DNA from: CAWINX01 sp963702055
Lineage (GTDB): Bacteria; Actinomycetota; Thermoleophilia; Solirubrobacterales; 70-9
Assembly (NCBI GenBank): GCA_963702055.1
Contig: OY969702.1
Span: forward strand, 1,736,001-1,800,000
Length of the DNA: 64,000 bases
Reading direction: 5' to 3'
The notes below the pieces were generated by a model, which was not told where the DNA came from, searched no databases, and saw only the letters and a list, made by a program, of their open reading frames with translations. The translations under genes were made by a program, and so were the position numbers. Shown here piece by piece: positions 27,480 to 36,307 of the stretch (position 1 is its first letter; each line of letters starts with the position of its first letter).

Positions 27480-28256
27480 CTACTGCTCGATGTCGAACAT
27501 GAACGTGGTCGTGCCGACCGTCACCTGGTCACCGGGGCTGAGCCGGGTCGAAGCGACGCGGCGGCCGTTGACCTTGACCCCGTTGGTCGAGCCGAGGTCG
27601 ACGATCTGCCAGTCGCCGGACTCGGCACGCCGCAGCTCGGCGTGGCGGCGGGAGACGTTCGGGTCGCGCAACACGCACTCGACGCCCTTGGAACGGCCGA
27701 TCGTCGCGCGCGGCCCGTCGAGGACGTAGCGGCGATCGTCAAGCGTGACGATCGCCCGCGTGGATACCAACGCGCCGACCGCCTGCTCTGGCCGTTTCGG
27801 GCGGTCGCTGTCGCGCTCTCGCACGGCCGAGTAGACCATCGTGTGGCCTTCCTCGCCCTGGCTCGGCCGCTCTCCCTCGTGAACGGGAGGCTTGACCAGG
27901 CGGGTCTGGATACCGAACTCGCCGAGCCGCAGCCGCTCGTCGGTCTGGAACTCGACGGCCGGCCGGGTCAGCAGGTCGTAGCCCCGTCGCCGCGCGTGCT
28001 CGAGCAGGTACCCGGACAGCTCCTGCTCGAGGGAACGCTCGTAACCCTCCAGCTTCGAGCGGTCCTGCTTGGAGAGGAAGACCGTGTACTCGTTGGGAAC
28101 GTAGACGCGCTCGATCGAGGCGGTCTTGTGCGCGTCCATCTCCTTGGCGAGCTTCCGCGCCAGCTCAACCGGCTGGACCTCCGAGCTGAAGGCGCGGCTG
28201 AAGACCCCTTCGACGAGGCCTTCGATGCGGGCTTCGAGGTTGCTGAAGACGCCGAT
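27480..28256 (-). CDS. fhaA: FHA-domain protein FhaA (DUF3662), probable ATC start
   Basis: The C-terminus is an FHA domain (ATIGRSKGVECVLRDPNVSRRHAELRR ... STNGVKVNGRRV), and the N-terminus is the DUF3662 domain. An ATG at 28139 exists but would delete the first 39 residues of DUF3662 (GVFSNLEARIEGLVEGVFSR and SEVQPVELARKLAKE), which are plainly encoded upstream in the same frame. No ATG, GTG or TTG lies between them and the in-frame TAG that ends the kinase gene. AGGA followed by seven bases precedes ATC at 28256-28254, exactly where FhaA proteins start, so ATC appears to be the start codon (258 aa). FhaA regulates peptidoglycan synthesis by binding the phosphorylated pseudokinase MviN. Confidence 0.85.
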   Translation of the reverse strand: MGVFSNLEARIEGLVEGVFSRAFSSEVQPVELARKLAKEMDAHKTASIERVYVPNEYTVFLSKQDRSKLEGYERSLEQELSGYLLEHARRRGYDLLTRPAVEFQTDERLRLGEFGIQTRLVKPPVHEGERPSQGEEGHTMVYSAVRERDSDRPKRPEQAVGALVSTRAIVTLDDRRYVLDGPRATIGRSKGVECVLRDPNVSRRHAELRRAESGDWQIVDLGSTNGVKVNGRRVASTRLSPGDQVTVGTTTFMFDIEQ

Positions 28257-28265
28257 TGGAGAATC

Positions 28266-29240
28266 CTAAGGAAAGAGGGCTCCGTGGCCAACCGCCAGCC
28301 AAGCGCCGAGGACGACCGCGGCGGCAGCGGCGCCGAGTCGCATCCCAACGGGGCGCGAGGCGTAGCGGGGCTCGACGGCGAGGCGATCGAGGGAATCCTC
28401 GATCGCCGTTCCGAGCTCCTCCAGTGGTGGGCGATGCGACGGACGGGGGTTGAGGCAGGCGTCGATCGCCTCGGCCAGCTCGCGGGGCAGGTCGGGGCGC
28501 AGCCGCCGCAGCGGTCGCATCCTGGCGCCGATCGCGCGGGCCGTCGCGGCGGCATTGGAGCGCCGGTTCGGGTTCTCCCCGCTCCAACACTCGTAGAGCG
28601 TCAGGGCCAGGGAGTAGACGTCGGCCTCGGGGCCGGCCGCTCGGCCCTCGGCCTGCTCGGGAGACATGTAGGCGAGCGTGCCGACCACGTCGCCCGGGGC
28701 GGTCAGCGCCGCGGCGTCGGTGAGGCGAGCGATCCCAAAGTCCATCAGCTTGGCGCGTGGCTCGCCGTCCTCGGTGATGAGGACGTTCTGCGGCTTGATG
28801 TCGCGGTGGACGACGGCCCGCGAGTGCGCGTGGTCGAGCGCCTCGCAGAGATCGGCGCCGATCTCGCCGATCTCGCGATCGCTGAGCGACCCCTCGCGAC
28901 TGAGGCCGGCCAGGGTCGAGCCGTCGACCAGCTCGGTGACCAGCAGGGCGTTGCCGTCCTCCTCGCCCATCTCGTAGAGCGTGACGATCCCGGGGTGGTT
29001 GAGCCGCGCCGCCGCCTGGGCCTCGCGCAGCACCCTTCGCCCGGCCTCCCCGCGGGACTCGATCGCCTTGACCGCGACCGGTCGCTCCAGCCTGCCGTCC
29101 CAGGCTTCGTAGACGACGCCGAAGCCGCCGCTGCCTATTCGGCGCTCGATCAGGAACCGGTTGAGCACGAGGGAGCCGACCAAAGCTCCTTCACCTTCGT
29201 GGCGCGGGGCGGCTCTCCTGCGCCACGCCGGAAGGGCCAA
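28266..29240 (-). CDS. Membrane-tethered Ser/Thr kinase
   Basis: A Hanks-type kinase of up to 324 aa with IGSGGFGVVYEAWD, VAVKAI, HRDIKPQNVLI, DFGIARL and GTLAYMSPEQA, all active-site motifs intact. After residue 300 a single hydrophobic helix (GAAAAAVVLGAWLAVGHG) ends the protein a few residues later, so there is no external sensor domain. It heads the fhaA-fhaB-pstP-ftsW-pbpA-pknB-ddl operon, where other actinobacteria have only kinases at the far end. The start is uncertain: TTG 29240, or TTG 29183 preceded by AAGGAG at very short spacing. It is divergent from the CARDB membrane protein gene. Confidence 0.9.
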   Translation of the reverse strand: MALPAWRRRAAPRHEGEGALVGSLVLNRFLIERRIGSGGFGVVYEAWDGRLERPVAVKAIESRGEAGRRVLREAQAAARLNHPGIVTLYEMGEEDGNALLVTELVDGSTLAGLSREGSLSDREIGEIGADLCEALDHAHSRAVVHRDIKPQNVLITEDGEPRAKLMDFGIARLTDAAALTAPGDVVGTLAYMSPEQAEGRAAGPEADVYSLALTLYECWSGENPNRRSNAAATARAIGARMRPLRRLRPDLPRELAEAIDACLNPRPSHRPPLEELGTAIEDSLDRLAVEPRYASRPVGMRLGAAAAAVVLGAWLAVGHGALFP

Positions 29241-29331
29241 AGCGCAACGTTTGCTGCGGGTCTTGACGCCACGACCATGCCAGCGTTCATACTCTCCGCC
29301 CAGTCAAAGAGCTTCAGAGAGGCGTTTTACC

Positions 29332-30393
29332 TTGAATTTCGACGACGAGGGCTCTGCGGTTCCCCCCGCACCCGGGCCCATGCGCAGGGCTCGTCCCCCC
29401 CGACGCCCCGAGCGACAACAGATCCTGATCCGCCGCGGTCTGGCGCTCGGCGCCGGGCTGATCGTCCTGATCCTCGTCGTGCTCGGGGTGAAGGGCTGCC
29501 TCGACGCCCGCAAGAACCGGGCGCTGACCGACTACGCCCGCAACGTCACCCAGATCGTCGACGAGACCCAGCAGACCAGCAAGGCCTTCTTCGGCAAGCT
29601 CACCAACCCCGGGAACCTCTCGGTCACCGAGTTCGTCACCGAGGTGAACGCCGACCGCAGCGCGATGGACAACTACCAAGCGCGGGTCGACGGCCTCAGC
29701 GCCCCCGGCGACATGGGCCACGCCCAGAACGCGCTCGAGCTCGTCTACGAGCTGCGGGCGAGCGCGATGACGCGAATCGCCAACTCGATGAGCACCGCGC
29801 TGGGAAGCGCCGGCGTCGCCAAGGCCGACGCCGTGATCGCCAACCAGATGCAGAAGCTGCTCGCCGCCGATGTCCTCTACGCGACTGTGGTTCGCCCGGA
29901 GATCGACGGCGTCCTCGCGAGCAACGGCATCGAGGGCAGCAACGTGCCGCAAAGCGCCTTTCTGCCCGACAAGACTTGGCTCGACGAGAACACGGTCTCC
30001 TCGGCGCTCGGGGCGGTCAGCGGCACCAACCCGACCTCCTCGACGCCCGGCGTCCACGGCCTCGGCCTGGTCGGGACCAAGGTCAACAACACGACGCTGG
30101 CGGACGGCTCGACGACGACCGTCTCGGGCGGCGGCACACCCGAGGTCGAGGTCGAGGTCCAAAACCAGGGCGGCGCGACCGAGAACGGGATCACCGTCTC
30201 GGTCCAAGTGAACGGCGGCCATACGCTGGAGGGAACGATCAGCGCGATCGACGCCGGCGGGACCCAGACGGTGACGATCCCCCTGACGCCGACGCCGAAG
30301 GGCCAGGTGAATCTCGACGTCAACGTGCAGCCGGTGCCCGGCGAGAAGATCACCAGCAACAACAAAGCCAGCTACACCGTTGACTTCCAGTAG
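29332..30393 (+). CDS. Membrane protein with CARDB-like domain
   Basis: 353 aa. It has a basic, Pro-rich cytoplasmic N-terminus, one transmembrane helix (LALGAGLIVLILVVLGV at about 45-62) and an extracytoplasmic helical region of about 150 residues. A C-terminal CARDB-like beta domain follows (EVEVQNQGGATENGITVSV ... IPLTPTPKGQVNLDVNVQPVPG ... SNNKASYTV), a fold often used for surface adhesion or protein contact. The TTG at 29332 is chosen because AGAGAGG lies nine bases upstream; earlier reading adds an unlikely Arg-rich stretch. The function is unknown. It ends 11 bases before pheA and may be cotranscribed with it. Confidence 0.78.
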   Translation: MNFDDEGSAVPPAPGPMRRARPPRRPERQQILIRRGLALGAGLIVLILVVLGVKGCLDARKNRALTDYARNVTQIVDETQQTSKAFFGKLTNPGNLSVTEFVTEVNADRSAMDNYQARVDGLSAPGDMGHAQNALELVYELRASAMTRIANSMSTALGSAGVAKADAVIANQMQKLLAADVLYATVVRPEIDGVLASNGIEGSNVPQSAFLPDKTWLDENTVSSALGAVSGTNPTSSTPGVHGLGLVGTKVNNTTLADGSTTTVSGGGTPEVEVEVQNQGGATENGITVSVQVNGGHTLEGTISAIDAGGTQTVTIPLTPTPKGQVNLDVNVQPVPGEKITSNNKASYTVDFQ

Positions 30394-30404
30394 GTAGGGC
30401 GGCC

Positions 30405-31241
30405 GTGAGGATCGCCTACCTCGGCCCCGCCGGAACCTTCACCGAGGACGCGCTGCGAGAGGCGGCGCCGGGGGGCGACTACGAGCCGCTGCGCACCGCG
30501 ACGGTCCACGACGCGATCCTCGCCGTCGAGAGCGGCGAGGCCGACCGTGCTCTGGTCCCCTTCGAGAACTCGATCGAGGGCTCGGTGCGCAGCACCCTCG
30601 ACACCCTCGCCTTCGACGCCGACGCGGTGACGATCGTCGGCGAGCACGACTTCACTGTCCATGCCCACCTGATCGTCCGGGAACAGATCGAGCTGGCCGA
30701 GATCGAGGTCGTTCTCTCCCACTCCCAGCCCCTCGCTCAGTGCGCTCGCTTCCTGCGCGAGCACCTGCCCAAAGTCGAACGTCGCAGCGTCAGCAGCACG
30801 GCGGCTGCAGTGCGCATGGTCGCCGAGTCACCACGGCCGTGGGCAGCGATCGGCGCCCGTTCGGCAGCGGCTCTCTACGGCTGCGAGATCCTCCGTGAGG
30901 GCATTGAGGACGAAGTCGACAACGTGACCCGCTTCGTCTGGATCGCCCCGAAGGGGACCGGGGTGGGGTCAAGCGAGGGGGCGTGGAAGACCTCGCTGGT
31001 CTTCTCCGAGCTGGGCGAGGACCACCCGGGCGCCCTGGTCGAGGCTCTCCAGGAGTTTTCGGGGCGCAGCGTCAACCTGAGCCGGATTGAGTCGCGTCCT
31101 CTTCGCCGGGGCTTAGGTCGTTACATGTTCTTCTGTGATCTCGAGGGCGCCGAAACCGACCCAGCTGTGAGCGAGGCCATCACGGGCCTGCGGGCCAAGG
31201 CCGAGTCCGTACGCATCCTGGGCTCCTACCCCGTTGGTTAG
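30405..31241 (+). CDS. pheA: Prephenate dehydratase
   Basis: PheA converts prephenate to phenylpyruvate in phenylalanine synthesis. The 278-residue protein has the catalytic domain IAYLGPAGTFTEDAL, LVPFENSIEGSVRSTLD and STAAAVRMVA, and the allosteric ACT domain with KTSLVFSELGEDHPGALVEAL and the Phe-binding ESRPLRRGLGRYMFFCDLEG (the ESRP motif). It is monofunctional, with no chorismate mutase domain. The GTG start is preceded by AGGGCGGCC. The stop codon is the first part of a large nested palindrome that probably ends transcription. Confidence 0.95.
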   Translation: MRIAYLGPAGTFTEDALREAAPGGDYEPLRTATVHDAILAVESGEADRALVPFENSIEGSVRSTLDTLAFDADAVTIVGEHDFTVHAHLIVREQIELAEIEVVLSHSQPLAQCARFLREHLPKVERRSVSSTAAAVRMVAESPRPWAAIGARSAAALYGCEILREGIEDEVDNVTRFVWIAPKGTGVGSSEGAWKTSLVFSELGEDHPGALVEALQEFSGRSVNLSRIESRPLRRGLGRYMFFCDLEGAETDPAVSEAITGLRAKAESVRILGSYPVG

Positions 31242-31337
31242 AGCCCGAGAGGATGCCCTTCCGCCGGACTCGCCGTTCAGCTAATTAGCTGAACGGCTCT
31301 GAGTATCCGCCCGTCAGAAGGGCATCCTCTCGGGCTC
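31241..31337. terminator. Nested palindrome terminator after pheA
   Basis: A perfect 21-bp outer stem (31241-31261 with 31317-31337) encloses a second, separate perfect 26-base palindrome at 31272-31297 centred on CTAATTAG. The outer arm begins inside the pheA stop codon. In DNA this could form a cruciform with two stacked hairpins. In RNA it is a strong factor-independent block, although no T run follows. Confidence 0.8.
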
Positions 31338-31369
31338 CCACACCACCGTGCGTAGAATCCCCAGGCACC

Positions 31370-31876
31370 ATGGCACGTGTCCTGGTTCTCAACGCGACGT
31401 ATGAGCCAATCAACGTTTGCACGCTGAGAAGGGCCGCTGTCCTGCTCCTGAAGGAGAAAGCGGAACTCCTCGAACGGCAGCAGGGAGCGCTGCATTCAGA
31501 GCGGATGACTATGGAGGCGCCCGACGTGATCCGACTGGTCAACTACGTGCGGATCCCCAGAGAAGCGCACAGGCGGAAGATCACGCGCAGGGCGGTGCTG
31601 GCGCGGGATGCCTGGACCTGCCAGTACTGCGGGTCGCGGAAGTCAGGGTTGACCGTCGACCATGTGATTCCCAGGAGCCGGGGTGGGAAGTCGGTCTGGG
31701 AGAACATCGTCGCCGCCTGCGCGACCTGCAACCGCCGCAAGGGCGATCGCCTGCCCCGAGAGATCCAGATGCACCCGCGAACCTCGCCCAAGGCGCCGGC
31801 GCCGACGGTTTTCATCCAGGTGGCAAGCCCCCGCATCCCCCCGGCCTGGGAACAGTATTTACCAGCTGCGGCCTGA
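31370..31876 (+). CDS. HNH endonuclease
   Basis: A 168-residue HNH-family nuclease, common and conserved in actinobacteria. The N-terminal half (VLVLNATYEPINVCTLRRAAVLLLKEKAE) is the usual family lead-in. The HNH core has the zinc pairs CQYC and CATC and the catalytic DHVIPRSRGGKSVWENIVAAC with the HNH His/Asn residues. It is not near any toxin or phage gene; its relatives are often chromosomal housekeeping nucleases of unknown role. TAGAAT at 31353-31358 ends 11 bases before the ATG without a Shine-Dalgarno sequence, which suggests a near-leaderless transcript. Confidence 0.9.
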   Translation: MARVLVLNATYEPINVCTLRRAAVLLLKEKAELLERQQGALHSERMTMEAPDVIRLVNYVRIPREAHRRKITRRAVLARDAWTCQYCGSRKSGLTVDHVIPRSRGGKSVWENIVAACATCNRRKGDRLPREIQMHPRTSPKAPAPTVFIQVASPRIPPAWEQYLPAAA

Positions 31877-32000
31877 ACAACAGGAGCTTCTGCCCGGCCT
31901 CTTCGTTTGAGGGCGCCAACCTCGGATCTCCGTAACCCTCCGCCAAAGAGCGCGGCGAAACACGGTTGGCGCTTGCCATGGCCGGACATACCGTTCGGCC

Positions 32001-33626
32001 ATGAGTTGGAGAGTTGGCGTATCCACATTCTGCGCCGCAGCTTTCTTGGTTGTTTCGCTCGGCGCCTCGCCAAGCGCCGCGGCCAAGCCGCTGAAGCCGA
32101 TCACCGGCAAGCTCAACAAGCGCGGCTACACGGTGATCGCCCTCGCCGACAACGGCAGAGCGAAGACGGTGACGTTGAAGCGCCGCACCCGGTTCCGGCT
32201 GTGCCCTCCGGCCAAGCGCGTCACCCTGCACCTGCGGGCCCCCGACGGCACCTACGCCGGCCCGATCGTGATCGCCCGCGAGGCGCGCGGAAAGCGGGTG
32301 ATCCTGGGGGCCAGGGCGGGAGCGAAGCTCGGCCTGGTGAAGGTGCGGAAGGCCAAGGGCTACGCGACGCTGGGCCACAGGCCGGCGAAGCGGTGGATCG
32401 AATCCAAGCGCTGGGCACGAGCCAAGAACGGGATACCGATCGGCAACGGGCTCAACGTCGGCCTGGTGCGCTCCCGACGCGCGCACGGCCCGCGCGGCGA
32501 CCTCGATCTCGACGGCGTCCCCAACCCGCTCGACGTAGATGACGACGGCGACCTGATCCTCGACAACTACGACTCCACAAGTACCACCGCGAGCGCTTCC
32601 GCCCTGCAGTTCCTCAGCACTCCCCAGCGAGCCCCTTTCATGAGCCTCATGACCCGGATGTGGGTCGGCGGGGAAGCGAACGTCGACGGCGGATCGAGCG
32701 ACGAGCAGATCGCCGCGGACCAGCGGAGCTACGGACAGATGGCCGTCCTCTGGGGCGGCGTCGATCCCGGCTCAGCCGAGCTCGACTGCGGCACCCTCGT
32801 CTACTGCTCCGCGGGCGGCACCGGGAAATACCTCACCGGGCAATTCCACCCGACTGGCCCCAGCGCCGTCCCCGTCCCCGACTCCGTGCCTTTCCCGGCA
32901 TGCTGCGATGCCGACAGCGACGGGCTCGGCTCGCTGATCGACACCCCACCCAGCGATGCCGCCCACGACTTTCATGGCATGACGCTCGGCACGGGCGCCA
33001 CCGACGAGGAGATGCGTGCCGGGGACGTCCTGATCGAACGGGCCACCAGGGACGGGGTCCCGTTGCAACTGGTCTCCTCGCTGGGGTTCGTCTTCTCGAC
33101 CTACCCGGCGCTTGCCTCCTACGACGACGGGCAGGGGGATTCCGGAGCCTTCACCTACCCGCGCCAGTCTCAGCCGCTCCCTGTCCGCGCCGGCCCGAAC
33201 GGCGACGTCGTCCTGAGGCTGGCCTTCTGGCGGCCCCAGCGCCGGCGCATCGAGGGCGAGCCCGGTGAAGGCAAGTGGATGGACGTCGGCAACCTGGACT
33301 ACGCGATCTCCTCGCCGCCGTCGGTCACCGGCTGCCCGCTCAGCAGCTATTCGGATCGTGATCCGAACCTGGTCGCAAAGCCGACCCAGGGCGTGCTCCC
33401 GTCCTCCTTCACCGGGTATTACCTACAAGACGTCAAAGGAGATCGGCCATCGAGTCCCACCAACACCTTCAGCTACACGCTTAACCTCACGGACTGCTTC
33501 GCGGCGAACGGGCAGACGATGCACGTCAACGACTTGGTGAACGTCTGGTTCATGGCATTCGCCATCCGCCCGGCGGTCAGCGCGGCAGAGACGGACTTCA
33601 TCGTCCCGTTCGAACTGAAGCCATAA
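32001..33626 (+). CDS. Secreted protein with calcium-binding Asp repeats
   Basis: I do not recognise a family for most of this 541-residue protein. It has a Sec signal peptide (VGVSTFCAAAFLVVSLGASPSAAA, probable cleavage near residue 28) and a basic first domain of about 130 residues rich in K and R. A thrombospondin type-3-like Asp-rich loop (DLDLDGVPNPLDVDDDGD) follows near residue 168. The large C-terminal domain contains paired cysteines (DCGTLVYC, ACCDADSDG, a second Asp-rich loop) and no catalytic motif I can identify. It is probably an exported, calcium-stabilised surface or extracellular protein. A small hairpin (GGCCG ... CGGCC) lies immediately before the ATG. It stands alone between the HNH gene and gyrA. 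Confidence 0.75.
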   Translation: MSWRVGVSTFCAAAFLVVSLGASPSAAAKPLKPITGKLNKRGYTVIALADNGRAKTVTLKRRTRFRLCPPAKRVTLHLRAPDGTYAGPIVIAREARGKRVILGARAGAKLGLVKVRKAKGYATLGHRPAKRWIESKRWARAKNGIPIGNGLNVGLVRSRRAHGPRGDLDLDGVPNPLDVDDDGDLILDNYDSTSTTASASALQFLSTPQRAPFMSLMTRMWVGGEANVDGGSSDEQIAADQRSYGQMAVLWGGVDPGSAELDCGTLVYCSAGGTGKYLTGQFHPTGPSAVPVPDSVPFPACCDADSDGLGSLIDTPPSDAAHDFHGMTLGTGATDEEMRAGDVLIERATRDGVPLQLVSSLGFVFSTYPALASYDDGQGDSGAFTYPRQSQPLPVRAGPNGDVVLRLAFWRPQRRRIEGEPGEGKWMDVGNLDYAISSPPSVTGCPLSSYSDRDPNLVAKPTQGVLPSSFTGYYLQDVKGDRPSSPTNTFSYTLNLTDCFAANGQTMHVNDLVNVWFMAFAIRPAVSAAETDFIVPFELKP

Positions 33627-33733
33627 CGAACCGGGTGCCTTTCTCCCGCGAAGGGTTTGTGCAACAGGGGATGCCTCTTGGCGGGCCCGGATGGCCTTCA
33701 GCGGTTCACAAGGCGTGTAGGCGAGTCAATTAA

Positions 33734-36259
33734 TCAGCTGTCCGGCGAGTCCGGGCGAGAGGCGTCCTCTCCCTCTCCCGACAACTCATCCGGCGGAGGA
33801 CCATCGTCCGACTCCACGACCAGCGCGACAGCGCTGACGCGATCGTCGTCCTTGATGTTCATCACCTTGACGCCCTGGGTGGGGCGGCCCATCTGTGAGA
33901 TGCCGCTGACCGAGGTCCGCTGGACCATCCCGTTCTGGGAGATGAACAGCAGCTCCTGGTGCTCGCGCACGATCAGCGCGCCGGCGAGGCCGCCCTTTTT
34001 CTCGGTCAGCTTCGCGGTCAGTACTCCCTTGGTGCCGCGCCCCTTCACCGGGTACTCGGCCACCGGGGTGCGCTTGCCGTAGCCGTTCTCGGTGACGACG
34101 AACAGCTCGGTGTCGTCGCGGGCGATGTCCATCGCAAGCACGCGGTTTCCCTTGTCGGAGACGTTCATCCCCTTGATGCCGCTGGTGTCGCGGCCCATCG
34201 GCCTGACCAACCCCTCGGAGAAGCGCGAGGCGTGACCGGAGTGGGAGACCATGAGGATGTCGTCGTCACCGGAGGTGAGGCGGACCTGAACCAGCTCGTC
34301 GCCGTCGCGGACCTTGATCGCGATGATCCCGTCGGCGCGGATCGGCGTGTTGTAGGCGAGGAACTCGGTCTTCTTGATCTGGCCCTTGGCGGTGGCGAAG
34401 GCCAGGTACTTGTTTTCCTTGAAGTCGCGGGTCGGGATCACCGCCATCACCTTCTCGCCCTCGCGCAGCGGCAGCAGATTGACCAGGGCGCTGCCTTTCG
34501 CGGTCCGAGAGCCCTCCGGCAGCTCGTAGACCTTCAGCCGGTAGATCTTGCCGCGGTTGGTGAAGAAGAGCAGGAAGTCGTGGGTCGAGCAGATGTGGAG
34601 GTGAGCGATGTAGTCGTCCTCCTTCATGTTCATCCCCATCACCCCGACGCCGCCGCGGTGCTGTTGGCGGTAGGTGGCGAGCGGCAGGCGCTTCACGTAG
34701 CCCGACGCGGTCAGCGAGATCACCATCTGCTGGTCGGCGATCATGTCCTCGATCCCGACGTCGCCCTCGAAGTGCGCCAGCTCGGTGCGCCGCTCGTCGC
34801 CGTAGGACTCGACGACCTCGGCCAGCTCCTCCTTGACCAGTCCGAAGATTCGCGACTCGTCGCCGAGGATCGCCCGCAGCTCCCCGATCCGCTCCATCAG
34901 GTCGGCGTGTTCGGCGCGGACTTTGTCGGCCTCCAGCGCGGTGAGGCGTTGGAGGCGCATGTCGAGGATCGCCTGCGCCTGCTCACGGGTGAGCTCGAAC
35001 TTTTCGATCAGGCCCTCGCGCGCCGCGTCCGGATCGGAGGAGGCGCGGATCAGTTTGATCACCGCGTCGAGGTTGTCGAGGGCGATCAGCAGCCCCTCGA
35101 GGATGTGGGCGCGCGCCTCGGCGCGACGCAACTCGTACTGGGTGCGACGAGTGACCACTTCGCGCTGGTGCTGGACGTAGTGGTGGACCAGCTCGAGCAG
35201 GCTCAGGGTTTTCGGCACCCCGTCGACCAGCGCCACCATGTTGGCGCCGAAGGTCGTTTGCATCGAAGTTTTTTTGTAGAGGTTGTTGAGCACGACCTTG
35301 GCCGGCGGGCCGCCGCGCTTCAGCTCGATCACCAACCGCATCCCGGAGCGATCGGACTCGTCGCGCAGGTCGGAGATCCCCTCCAGTTTCTTGTCGCGGA
35401 CCAGGTCGGCGATCTTGGTGACCAGGCCGCCGTCGCCGCCCTTCTTGACCATGAAGGGAAGCTCGGTGACGACGATCGCCTCCTTGCCGCCCTTCAGCGG
35501 CTCGACATGGGCGCGGGCGCGCACCTTGATGCTGCCGCGGCCCGAGGCGTAGGCGTCGCGGATCCCCTCGCGGCTCATGATCCCGCCGCCCGGGAAGTCG
35601 GGGCCCTTGACGTACTCCATCAGCCCGGCCATGTCGATTTCCGGGTTGTCGATGTAGGCGGTGACAGCTCCGGCCACCTCGCGCAGGTTGTGCGGAGGGA
35701 TGTTTGTCGCCATCCCCACTGCGATCCCCGACGTCCCGTTGACCAACAGGTTTGGGAAGCGCGCCGGCAGGATCAGCGGCTCCTGGGTCGACTCGTCGTA
35801 ATTGGGCCCGAAGTCGACGGTGTCGGCGTCGATGTCGCGCAGCAGCTCAGTCGCGAGGCGACCGAGGCGCGCTTCGGTGTACCTCATCGCCGCCGCCGGA
35901 TCGTCGTCGATCGAGCCGAAGTTGCCCTGGCCGTCGACCAGCACGTAGCGCAGCGAGAAGTCCTGCGCCATCCGCACCAGGGTGTCGTAGATCGCCGAGT
36001 CGCCGTGAGGGTGGTACTTGCCCATCACTTCGCCGACGATGAACGCGCACTTGCGGTAGGAGCGGGTCGGCTGCAGGCCGATGTCGTGCATCGCGTAGAG
36101 GACGCGTCGATGCACCGGCTTCAGCCCGTCGCGCACGTCGGGAAGCGCCCTGCCGACGATCACGCTCATCGCGTAGTCGAGATAGGACGAGCGCATCTCC
36201 TTCTCGAGCTCGCGCTCCTCGATCCGTCCGGTCAGAGCTTCCAGACCACCCCCCTCCAT
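33734..36259 (-). CDS. gyrA: DNA gyrase subunit A
   Basis: GyrA cuts and rejoins DNA during supercoiling. The 841-residue protein has MSVIVGRALPDVRDGLKPVH, HPHGDSAIYDTLVRMAQ and the catalytic Tyr127 in AAAMRYTEARL. Ser88 and Asp92 correspond to E. coli Ser83 and Asp87, so the quinolone-resistance region is of the sensitive type. The C-terminal beta-pinwheel repeats and a GyrA box (QQHRGGVGVMG) follow, with an acidic tail. The ATG at 36259 is chosen over TTG 36265: GGGGGG ends six bases before it, while the TTG would sit directly on that site. It lies 48 bases downstream of gyrB. Confidence 0.97.
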   Translation of the reverse strand: MEGGGLEALTGRIEERELEKEMRSSYLDYAMSVIVGRALPDVRDGLKPVHRRVLYAMHDIGLQPTRSYRKCAFIVGEVMGKYHPHGDSAIYDTLVRMAQDFSLRYVLVDGQGNFGSIDDDPAAAMRYTEARLGRLATELLRDIDADTVDFGPNYDESTQEPLILPARFPNLLVNGTSGIAVGMATNIPPHNLREVAGAVTAYIDNPEIDMAGLMEYVKGPDFPGGGIMSREGIRDAYASGRGSIKVRARAHVEPLKGGKEAIVVTELPFMVKKGGDGGLVTKIADLVRDKKLEGISDLRDESDRSGMRLVIELKRGGPPAKVVLNNLYKKTSMQTTFGANMVALVDGVPKTLSLLELVHHYVQHQREVVTRRTQYELRRAEARAHILEGLLIALDNLDAVIKLIRASSDPDAAREGLIEKFELTREQAQAILDMRLQRLTALEADKVRAEHADLMERIGELRAILGDESRIFGLVKEELAEVVESYGDERRTELAHFEGDVGIEDMIADQQMVISLTASGYVKRLPLATYRQQHRGGVGVMGMNMKEDDYIAHLHICSTHDFLLFFTNRGKIYRLKVYELPEGSRTAKGSALVNLLPLREGEKVMAVIPTRDFKENKYLAFATAKGQIKKTEFLAYNTPIRADGIIAIKVRDGDELVQVRLTSGDDDILMVSHSGHASRFSEGLVRPMGRDTSGIKGMNVSDKGNRVLAMDIARDDTELFVVTENGYGKRTPVAEYPVKGRGTKGVLTAKLTEKKGGLAGALIVREHQELLFISQNGMVQRTSVSGISQMGRPTQGVKVMNIKDDDRVSAVALVVESDDGPPPDELSGEGEDASRPDSPDS

Positions 36260-36307
36260 CAGCAACCCCCCATGCTGATGGCTAGGCGCCGGTTTGCAGC
36301 GTCCGCC

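Noticed and set aside
28139..28141. ATG 28139 as the start of fhaA
   Set aside because: It would remove the conserved beginning of DUF3662 that is encoded in frame just upstream, and it lacks the well-spaced AGGA that precedes ATC 28256.
26742..30383. A 1213-codon plus-strand open frame, and a similar 875-codon frame at 8318-10945
   Set aside because: Both are shadows opposite kinase/FHA/phosphatase genes and flippase/polymerase genes. Their sequences are repetitive Arg/Gly/Asp-rich with no domains.
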